Positions 17,703-26,353 of a DNA stretch of 64,000 nt are shown piece by piece. A program made the position numbers and the translations under genes. The stretch's first letter is position 1. Each line of letters begins with the position of its first letter. Below the pieces are notes generated by a model. It made no database searches. It was given only the letters and a program-made list of their open reading frames with translations, and had not been told where the DNA came from. Source of the DNA: an uncultured Eubacteriales bacterium (GTDB lineage: Bacteria; Bacillota; Clostridia; UBA1381; UMGS1253); the NCBI GenBank assembly GCA_902492065.1, contig CABUKE010000002.1, positions 1-64,000 on the forward strand, given 5' to 3'.

Positions 17703-18581
17703 ATGGAACAACATGATAATTTATTGACCCGAATCCAGGACGGAATGGACACCTTCAGCAAGGGACAGCGCCGCATTGCGGAGTTTATCCTGTCGCAGTA
17801 CGATAAGGCGGCGTACATCACCGCTGCAAAGCTCGGCGCGACAGTTGGTGTGAGCGAGTCAACCGTTGTACGGTTTGCCAGCGAACTGGGCTATGACGGA
17901 TATCCGGGGATGCAGAGAGAGCTGCGTTCCATGATTCGGACGCGGCTGACAGCGGCACAGCGCGTCGGCGTGGCGTCGGATCGGATTGCGAAGGAAGATG
18001 TTTTACAGAGCGTGCTGGAGGCGGATATGGATAACCTACGTGCGTCGCTTGCGGAAATTGACAAAGATGAGTTTGAGCAGATTGCAGAGGCAGTTGTCAA
18101 CGCAAAGACGGTCTATATCATCGGCGTTCGCAGTTCCGCGTCGCTTGCGATGTTTTTGAGTTTTTACCTAAACCTGATTTGCGGCAACGTCCGCCATGTG
18201 CAGACTTCGACGGCGAGCGAGCTGTTCGAGCAGATTTTCCGCATTGGCGAGGGAGATGTCTTAATCGGTATTAGTTTCCCCCGCTATTCAAAGCGGACGC
18301 TCAAGGCGATTCATTATGCAAAAAGCCGGAACGCGACCGTTGTCAGCATTACCGACAGCAAAGCGTCGCCCATTGCACAGGCGGCGGATATGTCCCTGAT
18401 AGCGCGCAGCGATATGGCCTCGTTTGTTGATTCGCTTGTTGCGCCGCTGAGTGTGATCAATGCGCTCATTGTGGCAATCAGCATGAAAAAGCAGGGCGAG
18501 GTCGTAGCGACGTTTGAAAAGCTTGAAAAAATCTGGGACGAGTATCAGGTCTATGAAAAATTTGACACAGAAGGGAACTGA
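17703..18581 (+). CDS. MurR/RpiR-family regulator
   Basis: A 292-aa protein. It has an N-terminal RpiR helix-turn-helix (residues ~1-75: FSKGQRRIAEFIL, then VSESTVVRFASELGYDGYP) and a C-terminal SIS sugar-phosphate isomerase-like domain (~125-260: TVYIIGVRSSASLAMFLSFYL, VLIGISFPRYSKRTL, VVSITDSKASPIA). Such proteins sense phosphosugars and usually repress amino-sugar or pentose genes. The start is ATG 17703 behind GAGGAGAG; an in-frame start at 17610 lies before the promoter. No sugar gene follows directly, so its target is unknown. Confidence 0.93.
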   Translation: MEQHDNLLTRIQDGMDTFSKGQRRIAEFILSQYDKAAYITAAKLGATVGVSESTVVRFASELGYDGYPGMQRELRSMIRTRLTAAQRVGVASDRIAKEDVLQSVLEADMDNLRASLAEIDKDEFEQIAEAVVNAKTVYIIGVRSSASLAMFLSFYLNLICGNVRHVQTSTASELFEQIFRIGEGDVLIGISFPRYSKRTLKAIHYAKSRNATVVSITDSKASPIAQAADMSLIARSDMASFVDSLVAPLSVINALIVAISMKKQGEVVATFEKLEKIWDEYQVYEKFDTEGN

Positions 18582-18618
18582 CGGTGCGGAACGGCCCGTA
18601 CCGGACAGGATGAATAAT

Positions 18619-19860
18619 ATGGAAAAACAGATGGAAAGCTGTACCGCCGTAATCGGCGGCGGGGCGGCGGGGCTGCTTGCGGCAGGGCGGCTTGCTCAGC
18701 GGGGACGGCGCGTCGCATTGATAGAAAAGAATCCCATGTTGGGGAAAAAGCTGCGGATTACGGGCAAGGGCAGGTGTAACGTCACAAACAGCTGTGAGAT
18801 AGAAGACATGCTGCGCCAGGTGCCGGGCAATGCGCGCTTTTTATACAGTGCGCTTTACTCTTTTACCAATGACGACTTGATTGCGCTTCTGCGCGAGTAT
18901 GGCGTGGAAACGAAGGTGGAGCGCGGCGGACGCGTGTTTCCCGTATCGGATAAGGCGAAGGACGTGGTCGAGGGGCTGAAACGCTTCGCCCTGCAAAGTC
19001 CGAACGTCCGCGTCATGAAAAAGGAAGCACGGGAACTGATATTGCAAGACGGTGCCGTTCGCGGCGTCCGATTCCGGGATGGCACAGCGATGAAATGCGG
19101 CAGCGTGATTGTTGCCACGGGCGGGCTGTCGTACCCACTTACTGGATCGACGGGGGACGGATATAAATTTGCCCGGCAGGCCGGACACAGCATCGTAGCG
19201 TGCCGGCCCTCGCTCGTGCCGCTCGTGACACGCCAGCAGTGGGTCAGAGAGCTGATGGGACTTGGGCTGAAGAATATTGCCCTCACTGTGACGGACGAGC
19301 GGGACAAGTGTATATATGAGGATTTTGGAGAGTTGCTGTTTACACACTTTGGAGTGAGCGGGCCGGTTGTTCTGTCCGCCAGCGCGCATATGCGCGACAT
19401 GGGAAAAAAGCAGTACCGGCTGCATATTGACTTAAAGCCTGCGCTTTCGGCGCAGCAGCTTGACGAGCGAATCCGGCGCGACTTTGCGCAGAATACAAAT
19501 AAGCATCTGATTAACGCGCTTGACAAGCTTTTGCCCAAGACGCTGATTCCGGTTGTGGTTCGTTTGTCCGGCGCCCCTGCGCATAAGGTTGTTAACCAGC
19601 TTTCCCGCGAGGAGCGGCAGGGCCTTGTGGAAACGCTCAAGGATTTGCGCCTCGATGTAGCTGGGTTCCGCCCGATTGAGGAAGCGATCATCACCTCCGG
19701 CGGCGTCAATGTCAAAGAGATCAATCCTTCTACCATGGAGTCGAAGCTTGTGAGTGGGCTGTATTTTGCCGGAGAGGTACTCGACGTGGACGCCTATACG
19801 GGTGGGTATAATTTACAGATTGCGTTTTCGACCGGCTGGCTTGCCGGCGACCACGCGTAG
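18619..19860 (+). CDS. BaiN/HI0933-like FAD-dependent oxidoreductase
   Basis: A 413-aa flavoprotein of the BaiN/RdsA/HI0933 family. The N-terminal dinucleotide-binding motif is AVIGGGAAGLLAAGRLAQRG, followed by GKKLRITGKGRCNVTN (family signature), GGRVFPVSDKAKDVV, an ATGGLSYPLTGSTGDGY motif, and a C-terminal GGVNVKEINPSTMESK with GLYFAGEVLDVDAYTGGYN. The best-studied member, BaiN, reduces bile-acid intermediates, but most members have unknown substrates. This one is probably a housekeeping paralogue because it sits beside hutP-like, cmk and plsC genes. ATG 18619 has AGGA 8 nt upstream. An earlier in-frame start (18514) would overlap rpiR. Confidence 0.9.
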   Translation: MEKQMESCTAVIGGGAAGLLAAGRLAQRGRRVALIEKNPMLGKKLRITGKGRCNVTNSCEIEDMLRQVPGNARFLYSALYSFTNDDLIALLREYGVETKVERGGRVFPVSDKAKDVVEGLKRFALQSPNVRVMKKEARELILQDGAVRGVRFRDGTAMKCGSVIVATGGLSYPLTGSTGDGYKFARQAGHSIVACRPSLVPLVTRQQWVRELMGLGLKNIALTVTDERDKCIYEDFGELLFTHFGVSGPVVLSASAHMRDMGKKQYRLHIDLKPALSAQQLDERIRRDFAQNTNKHLINALDKLLPKTLIPVVVRLSGAPAHKVVNQLSREERQGLVETLKDLRLDVAGFRPIEEAIITSGGVNVKEINPSTMESKLVSGLYFAGEVLDVDAYTGGYNLQIAFSTGWLAGDHA

Positions 19861-19923
19861 GGAAGTGTGCGCATGTTGTTCCATCCTTTCTCATATAATG
19901 GGATAAGGAAAGGGGCGTTGCGT

Positions 19924-20346
19924 ATGAAGATTGGGACAAAGGTGTATATTTTGCTTGGAGCGCTTGTCCTGTGCTATGGTATTTATCTGTTTATAGGCGT
20001 AAATAACGCGGTTGTTGTAACAGACAGTACGGCCATTCTCGAAAATGAGGTCGCCGGCTCGACGAGCTACGGGCAGTTATATCTGCATTTTGAAGGTGTG
20101 AGCGAGGAAAATGCACCCACGCTGCTTATCAACGGGGAAAGCGTCGGCGTGGTCACAGAACAGGAAAAAACGCTCGACATTTTTAACCAGTGCGTGGTGG
20201 AGCTTGACACGCGCGGGCTTGAAACACCGGTGATGCTGATTGTTACCGGAAAGGGAGCAAATGTGGCGACGGAATGCGTCGGGCGGCTTGTTACCGGCAG
20301 CGGCGGCATTGACAATGTTGGGACCTTCCTCGTGGAGGATAATTAA
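19924..20346 (+). CDS. Small membrane-anchored hypothetical protein
   Basis: A 140-aa protein with one N-terminal hydrophobic helix (residues ~5-27, KVYILLGALVLCYGIYLFIG) preceded by Lys residues. It is then likely extracytoplasmic, with about 110 beta-rich residues. No cysteine lipobox or known domain is seen. ATG 19924 is chosen over an earlier frame start because of GGAAAGGGG just upstream. A TATAAT at 19894-19899 may give it its own promoter. Function unknown. Confidence 0.7.
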   Translation: MKIGTKVYILLGALVLCYGIYLFIGVNNAVVVTDSTAILENEVAGSTSYGQLYLHFEGVSEENAPTLLINGESVGVVTEQEKTLDIFNQCVVELDTRGLETPVMLIVTGKGANVATECVGRLVTGSGGIDNVGTFLVEDN

Positions 20347-20380
20347 AAGATACGGAATACAAAAGAAAAGGAGAGAACCA

Positions 20381-20800
20381 ATGAGCGAATATGATTACGG
20401 AAGTAAGGATATTGCGCGCGCGGCAATCAAAATGGCGATATCGGACGGGCGCGAGGCGGAAAAGAAGTTGCAGGACGGCTACCGGAAGCTGGGTATTTAT
20501 ACAGCGGCGGCGGACTACGGCGGCGACTTTTTAAACTCGGTGACAAAAATTGTCGAGCGGGCTGTCGTTTCGGCAAAGCGGGAAGGCGTGATTGGCGACT
20601 CACACCTCGAGCAGGGAGCGGTTGCCGGCGCGGCGCATGAGGCGCTGTCACAGATTGCCAACAAGGCCATTGGGCTGAGTGTCGGCGGGAAAATCGGCAT
20701 TGCGCGCCACCGCGACCATATCAGTGTGGCGGTATTCTTTGCGGTTGGGCTTTTGAACCTGGACGAGGTGGCGCTCGGTATGGGACACCGGGCCGTGTGA
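20381..20800 (+). CDS. HutP-family RNA-binding protein
   Basis: A 139-aa protein matching the clostridial HutP-like family. It is helical at the N-terminus, then SVTKIVERAVVSAKREGVI, GAVAGAAHEALSQI, and a C-terminal sheet HRDHISVAVFFAVGLLNL ending in ALGMGHRAV. Bacillus HutP is an L-histidine- and Mg-dependent antiterminator of the hut operon. No hut genes are here. Aligned by eye, Bacillus His73 and His77 (ESHALYHATMEAL) fall at Gly79 and Gly83 (EQGAVAGAAHEAL), while the C-terminal His138 corresponds to His136. The ligand response may therefore differ. The ribosome binding site is AAAGGAGAG. It precedes cmk by ~95 bp. Confidence 0.85.
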   Translation: MSEYDYGSKDIARAAIKMAISDGREAEKKLQDGYRKLGIYTAAADYGGDFLNSVTKIVERAVVSAKREGVIGDSHLEQGAVAGAAHEALSQIANKAIGLSVGGKIGIARHRDHISVAVFFAVGLLNLDEVALGMGHRAV

Positions 20801-20894
20801 CTTTTTTGCAGAAAGAAAGGGATTCGGCACAAATATGTCGAATATTTTGTTGTAAACTTTTTTATATTTGCAGGTTAAAGGGAGTTGGACACGA

Positions 20895-21566
20895 ATGAAA
20901 ACGGTCAGCGTTGCAATCGACGGGCCGTCCGGCGCGGGGAAGAGTACAATCGCGAAGGCGGCGGCGAAGCGTCTGGGCTTTACCTACATTGATACGGGGG
21001 CCATGTACCGTACGGTGGCACTGTATGCGCTGGAAAACGGGGTTGACACAAAAAACAAGGACGGCGCATTGGAAACGGCGCTGCCAAACATAACGATTGA
21101 TATTTCCTATCAGGACGGAAACCAGCATATTTTCTTAAACGGTGAAGATGTGTCGGAGCAAATCCGTACGCCGCAGGTCAGCATGGGAGCGTCCGACGTG
21201 GCGACTGTACCGGCGGTTCGGCTGAAGTTGGTGGAATTGCAGCGTGCGTTGGCGCGGCGGCAGAATGTGATTATGGACGGCCGCGATATTGGGACGTATG
21301 TCCTGCCGGACGCGGAAATCAAAATCTTTTTGACTGCAGATGTGGAGGACCGGGCAAGGCGGCGGTATGAGGAGCTGATTCAAAAGGGAAACAGCGTCCG
21401 TTTTGAGGACGTGCTCGAGGACATGAAACAGCGCGACAGAAACGACTCGGCGCGCGCATTTGCACCGCTGCGCCAGGCGGAAGATGCAGAGCGGATTGAT
21501 ACGACCGGCGCAAGCCTGGATGAATCGGTTGAGAGAATCCTGTCCTTTATTCAGAAACGGTTATAA
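20895..21566 (+). CDS. cmk: Cytidylate kinase
   Basis: Cmk, 223 aa, phosphorylates CMP/dCMP. The P-loop is AIDGPSGAGKSTIAK, then YIDTGAMYRTVAL, NGEDVSEQIRTPQVS, the DGRDIGTYVLPDA motif and the lid region RRRYEELIQKG, ending with RDRNDSARA. ATG 20895 is used because it starts the conserved N-terminus. The longer frame from 20868 adds nine unrelated residues. It begins the cmk-plsC-ispH/S1 cluster common in Clostridia. Confidence 0.97.
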   Translation: MKTVSVAIDGPSGAGKSTIAKAAAKRLGFTYIDTGAMYRTVALYALENGVDTKNKDGALETALPNITIDISYQDGNQHIFLNGEDVSEQIRTPQVSMGASDVATVPAVRLKLVELQRALARRQNVIMDGRDIGTYVLPDAEIKIFLTADVEDRARRRYEELIQKGNSVRFEDVLEDMKQRDRNDSARAFAPLRQAEDAERIDTTGASLDESVERILSFIQKRL

Positions 21567-21585
21567 AAATTAAGAGGGGTATCCT

Positions 21586-22203
21586 ATGTTTTATGCTGTC
21601 ATCAAAGTAATTGCCATGATTGTATTTGCGCCGTTTATGCCGCGTAAAGTTATTGGAAGGGACAACATCCCGGTAGAGGGCGGATTCGTCCTTGCGATGA
21701 ACCATCGGAGCAATCTGGATGTGATTGCAGGCGGGCTGTCCTGTCCGCGCCAGCTGCATTTTATGGCGAAAAAGGAGCTGTTCAAAAACAGGCTGCTCGG
21801 CTGGTTGTTTAAAAAGTTGAATGCGTTCCCGCTCGACCGGAAGGGGAACGACCTGAAGGCAATCAAAACGGCGCTGTCGCTTTTGAAATCGGGCGAAGTG
21901 CTCGGAATTTTCCCAGAGGGAACGCGGGTGCGCCGCGGCGAGAACGTAGATGCAAAGGCGGGCGTATCTATGCTGGCCCTGCGCGCACGGGTCCCGGTTG
22001 TGCCGGGTGTAATTGTGGGGGAGTATAAGCTGTTTCACCGTATTTATGTGGTATTTGGCAAGCCGGTTTCTCTGGAGAAATACTATGACGAAAAGCTGTC
22101 CAATGAGCAGTTGCAGCAGATTAGTGAAGAAATTTTGGAAGAAATCAAAAAAATGGACGCAGATACGAAAAAAAGGCTTGCAAAAGGTGAAAAATTGCGA
22201 TAG
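21586..22203 (+). CDS. plsC: 1-acyl-sn-glycerol-3-phosphate acyltransferase PlsC
   Basis: A 205-aa membrane-associated acyltransferase that forms phosphatidic acid. The catalytic NHRSNLD (HX4D) is near residue 43 and the FPEGTR motif is near residue 110. A hydrophobic N-terminus (residues 1-20) probably anchors it in the membrane. It sits 19 nt downstream of cmk with the ribosome binding site AGAGGGG. Confidence 0.94.
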   Translation: MFYAVIKVIAMIVFAPFMPRKVIGRDNIPVEGGFVLAMNHRSNLDVIAGGLSCPRQLHFMAKKELFKNRLLGWLFKKLNAFPLDRKGNDLKAIKTALSLLKSGEVLGIFPEGTRVRRGENVDAKAGVSMLALRARVPVVPGVIVGEYKLFHRIYVVFGKPVSLEKYYDEKLSNEQLQQISEEILEEIKKMDADTKKRLAKGEKLR

Positions 22204-22245
22204 AATATATACTGTTATTATGCAGTCTGAAAGGACAAGTGCTCT

Positions 22246-24330
22246 GTGAAGCAGAAAATTGAGATTGCAAAGAGCGCGGGGTTCTGTTTTGGTGTAAAAA
22301 AGGCAGTAGACCGCGTTTATGAGCTGGTACAGGCGGGGGAGAAGATTGCCGTTTTGGGCGAGCTGATTCATAACCGCACGGTGACTGGGGATTTGGAGCA
22401 AAAAGGCGTTGTTACCATACAGGATGTATCCGAATGTCCAGAGGATGCTGTGCTGGTTATCCGGACGCATGGTGTCGGAAGGGATACTGTTGTAGCAGCG
22501 GAGCGCGCGGCGCGCGAGGTCATTGATCTGACGTGTCCTTACGTAAAGGCGATTCATGAGATTGTTGCGCGTGAGAGTGAACACGGCAAGAAAATTGTCA
22601 TTGTCGGTGACCAAAGCCATCCTGAGGTAATTGGAATCTGCGGCTGGGCACATGGCAGCGCGCGGGTGGTTGGCTCTGTGAAGGAAGCGGCGCAGCTTCG
22701 GCATGCGGGCGTATGCCTTGTGGCGCAGACGACAATGAATCGCGCGGTTTTTGAAGAGATTGTACAGACAATTTGTACATACTGCAAAGATGTGGAGGTG
22801 CATGACACGATTTGCGCTTCTACAAAAAAACGCCAGACAGAGGCGGACGAGCTGTCGCGCCGGTGCGACGTGATGTTCGTCATTGGCGGGAAAAGCAGTT
22901 CCAATACAAAAAAATTGTATGAGATTTGCAAAGAAAACTGTAAGACATATTTGATTGAAAATTTTGAGGAAATCCCTCAGGATATAAATTACAAAAATAA
23001 AAAAATAGGTATTACCGCAGGTGCGTCTACGCCGCAGGGTAGTATCGAGGAGGTAGCAAACACGATGGAAGAAAACAAACAGAATGCCGAAGTAAGCTTC
23101 GAGGAGGCTATGGAGCAAACACTCAAAACTTTAAATACAGGAGATGTCGTTGAAGGCACAGTCGTTGAAGTAAGACCGACCGAAGTGATTGTTGACCTCG
23201 GCTTTAAGTCCGACGGAATCATCCCGGCGTCCGAGCTGACGGATGATCCGGAAGTAAAACCTTCCGATATTGTAAAGCCCGGCGATGTAATTTCCGTATT
23301 TGTTGTTGGGGTAAACGACGGCGAGGGCAAAACCCTTTTGTCAAAGAAAAAGCTCGACGCGATTGCAGGGTTTAAAAAGCTTGAGGAAGCACTTGAGAGC
23401 CAGGCTGTTGTCAGCGGCAAGGTAATCTCGGTTGTAAACGGCGGCATTATCGTTTCGGTAGAGGGAAGCCGCGTATTCGTACCGGCAAGACAGTGCTCCG
23501 ACCGCTATACGGAGGATTTGTCCGTATTTATGAACCAGACTGTAAATCTGCGGATTACAGAAATCAACAACAGAAGAAAGCGGGTTGTTGGTTCGATTCG
23601 CAGCGTCCTGGTAGAGCAGAAAGAGGCGCTTGCCAAGGCTTTCTGGGAGAGCGCAGAAGTCGGAAAGAAGTATACGGGTGTCGTTAAGTCGATTATGCCG
23701 TTCGGCGCATTTGTGGATATTGGCGGGGTTGATGGCCTTGTTCATATCAGCGAGCTGAGCTGGAACCGGATTAAGAGCCCGGCAGAGGTTGTTTCCGTTG
23801 GCGATTCGATTGAGGTTTACATCAAGGACATCAATGAGGAAACGAAAAAGATTTCGCTTGGCTTCAAAAAGGCAGAGGATAACCCGTGGGTTATTGCGCA
23901 GAACAAGTTCCATGTTGGGGACGTTGTTTCCTGCAAGGTAGTACGCTTTATGCCGTTCGGCGCATTTGTTGAGTTGATTCCTGGGGTTGACGGCTTGATT
24001 CACATCTCGCAGATTGCGCTCAAGCGTGTTGAAAAGGTAGAGGATGAGCTGAAGATTGGCCAGATTGTAGAAGCGAAAATTACGGAAGTAAACTGGGAAG
24101 CAAAGCGTATCAGCCTGAGCATGAAGGCACTTTTGGAGCAGCCGGCTGAGAAGAAAGCGGACGAGCCGGTGGAGGAGAAGCCTCCGGTAGAGGAGTTTGT
24201 TCCGGTTGATATTGAGGCGTATGCAAAAGAGAGCCTTGAAAAAGAGGCGGAAGAGGTTCCGGCTGCTGGACAGGAAGCGGCACAGGCGGCTGACGAAGAA
24301 GTGGCAGAGCCGGATAAAACAGAAGAATAA
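22246..24330 (+). CDS. ispH: Fused HMBPP reductase IspH / S1 RNA-binding protein
   Basis: A single 694-aa frame. Residues 1-~275 are IspH, which makes IPP/DMAPP in the MEP pathway with a 4Fe-4S cluster. The three cluster cysteines are in AGFCFGVKKA (Cys14), LTCPYVKAIH and TICASTKK, and RTHGVG, DQSHPEVIG and SSNTKKL are conserved. Residues ~295-660 hold four S1 domains (starting at GDVVEGTVVEV, QAVVSGKVISV, GKKYTGVVKSI and GDVVSCKVVRF). The C-terminal ~40 residues are Glu/Ala/Pro-rich. IspH-S1 fusions are known in Clostridia, where the S1 part stands in for ribosomal S1. The start is GTG 22246 behind AAAGGACA. A mobilizable element has inserted in the terminator just downstream. Confidence 0.95.
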   Translation: MKQKIEIAKSAGFCFGVKKAVDRVYELVQAGEKIAVLGELIHNRTVTGDLEQKGVVTIQDVSECPEDAVLVIRTHGVGRDTVVAAERAAREVIDLTCPYVKAIHEIVARESEHGKKIVIVGDQSHPEVIGICGWAHGSARVVGSVKEAAQLRHAGVCLVAQTTMNRAVFEEIVQTICTYCKDVEVHDTICASTKKRQTEADELSRRCDVMFVIGGKSSSNTKKLYEICKENCKTYLIENFEEIPQDINYKNKKIGITAGASTPQGSIEEVANTMEENKQNAEVSFEEAMEQTLKTLNTGDVVEGTVVEVRPTEVIVDLGFKSDGIIPASELTDDPEVKPSDIVKPGDVISVFVVGVNDGEGKTLLSKKKLDAIAGFKKLEEALESQAVVSGKVISVVNGGIIVSVEGSRVFVPARQCSDRYTEDLSVFMNQTVNLRITEINNRRKRVVGSIRSVLVEQKEALAKAFWESAEVGKKYTGVVKSIMPFGAFVDIGGVDGLVHISELSWNRIKSPAEVVSVGDSIEVYIKDINEETKKISLGFKKAEDNPWVIAQNKFHVGDVVSCKVVRFMPFGAFVELIPGVDGLIHISQIALKRVEKVEDELKIGQIVEAKITEVNWEAKRISLSMKALLEQPAEKKADEPVEEKPPVEEFVPVDIEAYAKESLEKEAEEVPAAGQEAAQAADEEVAEPDKTEE

Positions 24331-24360
24331 TTTGAATTAAAAATACAATCTTTCCAAAAC

Positions 24361-24381
24361 CCTTGATATTTCAAGGCTTTT
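24361..24381 (+). terminator. ispH-S1 terminator overlapping the element's left end
   Basis: CCTTGA (24361-24366) pairs with TCAAGG (24371-24376), followed by CTTTT. The 3' arm and T-run are part of the 13-bp repeat that also occurs at the right end of the element. Confidence 0.7.
24369..24381. repeat. Putative att site, left copy
   Basis: TTTCAAGGCTTTT, identical to 32164-32176 and in the same orientation, ~75 bp from the integrase stop. Likely the crossover core of the integrase. Confidence 0.65.
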
Positions 24382-24410
24382 CGCCTATCAAACACTCAAA
24401 TTTAATGTAT

Positions 24411-24457
24411 TTTCCCTTGTTTTTGCCCTTACGAGCCGAAACAAGGGAAAGTTTTTT
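24411..24457 (+). terminator. Terminator-like hairpin at the integrase 3' end
   Basis: TTTCCCTTGTTT (24411-24422) pairs with AAACAAGGGAAA (24439-24450), 12 bp, followed on the plus strand by GTTTTTT. It points towards the integrase gene, so it would stop chromosomal transcription from running antisense through int. Confidence 0.75.
24414..24431. repeat. Subterminal 18-bp direct repeat, left copy
   Basis: CCCTTGTTTTTGCCCTTA matches 32067-32084 with one mismatch in the same orientation. It could be an arm-type integrase binding site. Confidence 0.55.
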
Positions 24458-25754
24458 ATTCGCCGCCGACTACCTTATCAAGCAGTCTTGCGGAAGTACG
24501 CTTCGCTTCCCTTGTAGCGTGAGCGTAAATTGACATCGTGGTATTTACATCGGAATGCCCTAAAAGCTCCTGCACATCGGTGGGTTTTGCACCGCCCGAT
24601 AGCAGATTGCTTGTGTAGGTGTGTCGCAGCATATGGAAGTGAAAGTCCTCTAAACCCTCGACTTCCTTTTTCGCCTTGCGGCAGATTGCTCCAACCGCAC
24701 TTGAACTTTCAAACATTCCATCCGGTCTGACACAGACAAAGGATAATTCCTTGTAGCCTTCGGGAGCTTGCTCCGTTCTCGGCAGGCTGTAAACCTCGTA
24801 GTAACTGCGGTCTTTTTCTTTTACGACCTTGTAGTAGTTAAGGTGGTAAAGCTCGCCGTATTTGAAACGGTTTTTGCGCTGTTCCATCTTCGCTATCCGC
24901 AGAATCGCCGCCAGCGTGTCGCAGAAGTCCACAGTGCGGACTTTGCTTCGCTTGGTAGTGCCTATCTCGGTTTTGTGCCTTGTTCCGTTGTATCGCATAC
25001 TGCGGCGTACCGTAAGGTACTGCTCGTCAAGATTGATGTCCTGCCAAGTCAAGCCACAGACCTCGCCAATGCGAAGTCCTGTGTAGTAAGCGATCTGTAC
25101 GGGCAGCAGGGCGGGATTGTCCTTGCCTTTCAGATAGTCGGTCAGCTTCAAGTATTGTTCGTGGGTTATGGTCGGTGTGGAAACGGTGTCGGCTTCATCT
25201 TCACAGAAGATGTCTGCTTCATCCTTTCGCCCTCGCAGTTTTACATACTGCATCGGGTTAAAGGTGATAAACCTTTTCGGGAACACCGCAAAGCGGAACG
25301 CTCCTTGCAGTACCGCCGAAAATTGGAGCATATACCCCTTGCTCAACGGTTGTGTGGTTGTTCCATCGGGGTTAGTGCCACCGTAGCTCATAAAGTCAAT
25401 GAACGCTTGCAGATGATCGGATGTGACCGTTTTCAGCTTGCGGTTGCCTATCGGGTGTTGCTTGATACGCTTTACCGCCGCCGTGTACGCCATAACCGTA
25501 CCGTTGCTCAGATTGCTCGGTTTCAGTTCTTCTTCCACCCACATATCGAGCAACATTCCCACCGTTGCGTTTTCGGATTTTGCTACGAATTTTTTAGCTT
25601 CGTAATCTTCCATTGCCTTGCGGAGCAGGGCTTCCGTTTCGCTCTTGCTCTCCGTACCCGCAAACTCTCGCTGTACCTGTCTGCCGCTTTCATCTTCGAT
25701 ATAAAAGCGGTAGTACCACTTTTTGCCTTTCTTTCTTACAGAACCTTTTGCCAT
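24456..25754 (-). CDS. int: Tyrosine recombinase (integrase)
   Basis: A 432-aa phage/Tn916-type integrase. The N-terminus (GSVRKKGKKWYYRFYIEDESGR) is an arm-binding domain (residues 1-60). A SAM-like core-binding domain covers ~65-170. The catalytic domain covers ~195-425 with Arg in TGLRIGEVCGL, HMLRHTYTSNLL (HxxR), LGHSDVNTTMSIYAH with the nucleophile Tyr, and a Lys in the beta-hairpin. All catalytic residues seem intact, so the element may still move. The start has AAAGGAG upstream. It lies at the left end, as is usual for such elements. Confidence 0.95.
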   Translation of the reverse strand: MAKGSVRKKGKKWYYRFYIEDESGRQVQREFAGTESKSETEALLRKAMEDYEAKKFVAKSENATVGMLLDMWVEEELKPSNLSNGTVMAYTAAVKRIKQHPIGNRKLKTVTSDHLQAFIDFMSYGGTNPDGTTTQPLSKGYMLQFSAVLQGAFRFAVFPKRFITFNPMQYVKLRGRKDEADIFCEDEADTVSTPTITHEQYLKLTDYLKGKDNPALLPVQIAYYTGLRIGEVCGLTWQDINLDEQYLTVRRSMRYNGTRHKTEIGTTKRSKVRTVDFCDTLAAILRIAKMEQRKNRFKYGELYHLNYYKVVKEKDRSYYEVYSLPRTEQAPEGYKELSFVCVRPDGMFESSSAVGAICRKAKKEVEGLEDFHFHMLRHTYTSNLLSGGAKPTDVQELLGHSDVNTTMSIYAHATREAKRTSARLLDKVVGGE

Positions 25755-25833
25755 AGATAAAATTTCTCCTTTCTATCCGTGGCAATCGGGACTGTGACAT
25801 ATGGTGTGCGTAAAGTAAAATAGTGTCACTTCT

Positions 25834-25859
25834 GCCGATTGTTTTCAATCGGCTTTTTT
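25834..25859 (+). terminator. Plus-strand terminator upstream of int
   Basis: GCCGATTG/CAATCGGC with TTTT loop and six T residues. No plus-strand gene ends here. Together with 24411-24457 it brackets int. Confidence 0.8.
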
Positions 25860-25864
25860 AGTTG

Positions 25865-26353
25865 TCAAGGTGCCACGGAATTATTCTTTTCGGATAGCCT
25901 TTCTTCGGCTTCCGTCACTATCCCGAAGAGATCGCCCATCTTTACAGCGGTACGACCTTCATCGTAGATATGTAAAATCCCGTCAAGAAATCGTTTCATA
26001 TCTTCGATAGGTAATTCCATTTCTTTGCGATAGACCCTTTCGGTTATCGCTCCCGACTCAATAGCATACCGCATAAGCGACTGCTTCAAGCCTTCATCCT
26101 CCGCCACACGGTCAACCTCTGCCATAGCATCGGCAAAGTGGTGGCAAAGCACAGAGTATAAATCAATTAGCTTTCCGAGAAATGATGTGAGCAACTGTTG
26201 GTGCGGCTCTCCCTTTACGGTGGAAGATACCGTATCAAGATATTTCTTGATGTGCTGCTCAATGTCCTTTTGGCAGAGTGTATAGGTATCGTATTCCTTA
26301 TCATCGGAAAGACCCTTTACAACACAGAACGGAGATGATTTATGACACGCCAC
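25865..26353 (-). CDS. Element-encoded hypothetical protein
   Basis: A 162-aa protein, mostly helical and charged, opening with CVVKGLSDDKEYDTYTLCQK and including KYLDTVSSTVKGEPHQQLL and YDEGRTAVKMGDLFGIVTEAEERL. No known domain is recognised. It is divergent from the relaxase and its GTG start (26353) overlaps the relaxase start by 12 bp, with no clear Shine-Dalgarno sequence. The true start is uncertain. Proteins of this kind next to relaxases can be accessory mobilisation factors, but that is only positional inference. Confidence 0.65.
   Translation of the reverse strand: MACHKSSPFCVVKGLSDDKEYDTYTLCQKDIEQHIKKYLDTVSSTVKGEPHQQLLTSFLGKLIDLYSVLCHHFADAMAEVDRVAEDEGLKQSLMRYAIESGAITERVYRKEMELPIEDMKRFLDGILHIYDEGRTAVKMGDLFGIVTEAEERLSEKNNSVAP

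Noticed and set aside
19894..19899. Strong promoter before the small membrane protein
   Set aside because: TATAAT is perfect but no acceptable -35 lies 16-18 bp upstream, so it is mentioned only as possible.
21547..23118. 523-aa minus-strand frame
   Set aside because: Antisense to plsC and ispH-S1; no homology and unnatural composition.
24768..25760. 330-aa plus-strand frame
   Set aside because: Antisense to the integrase, whose catalytic motifs are clear.
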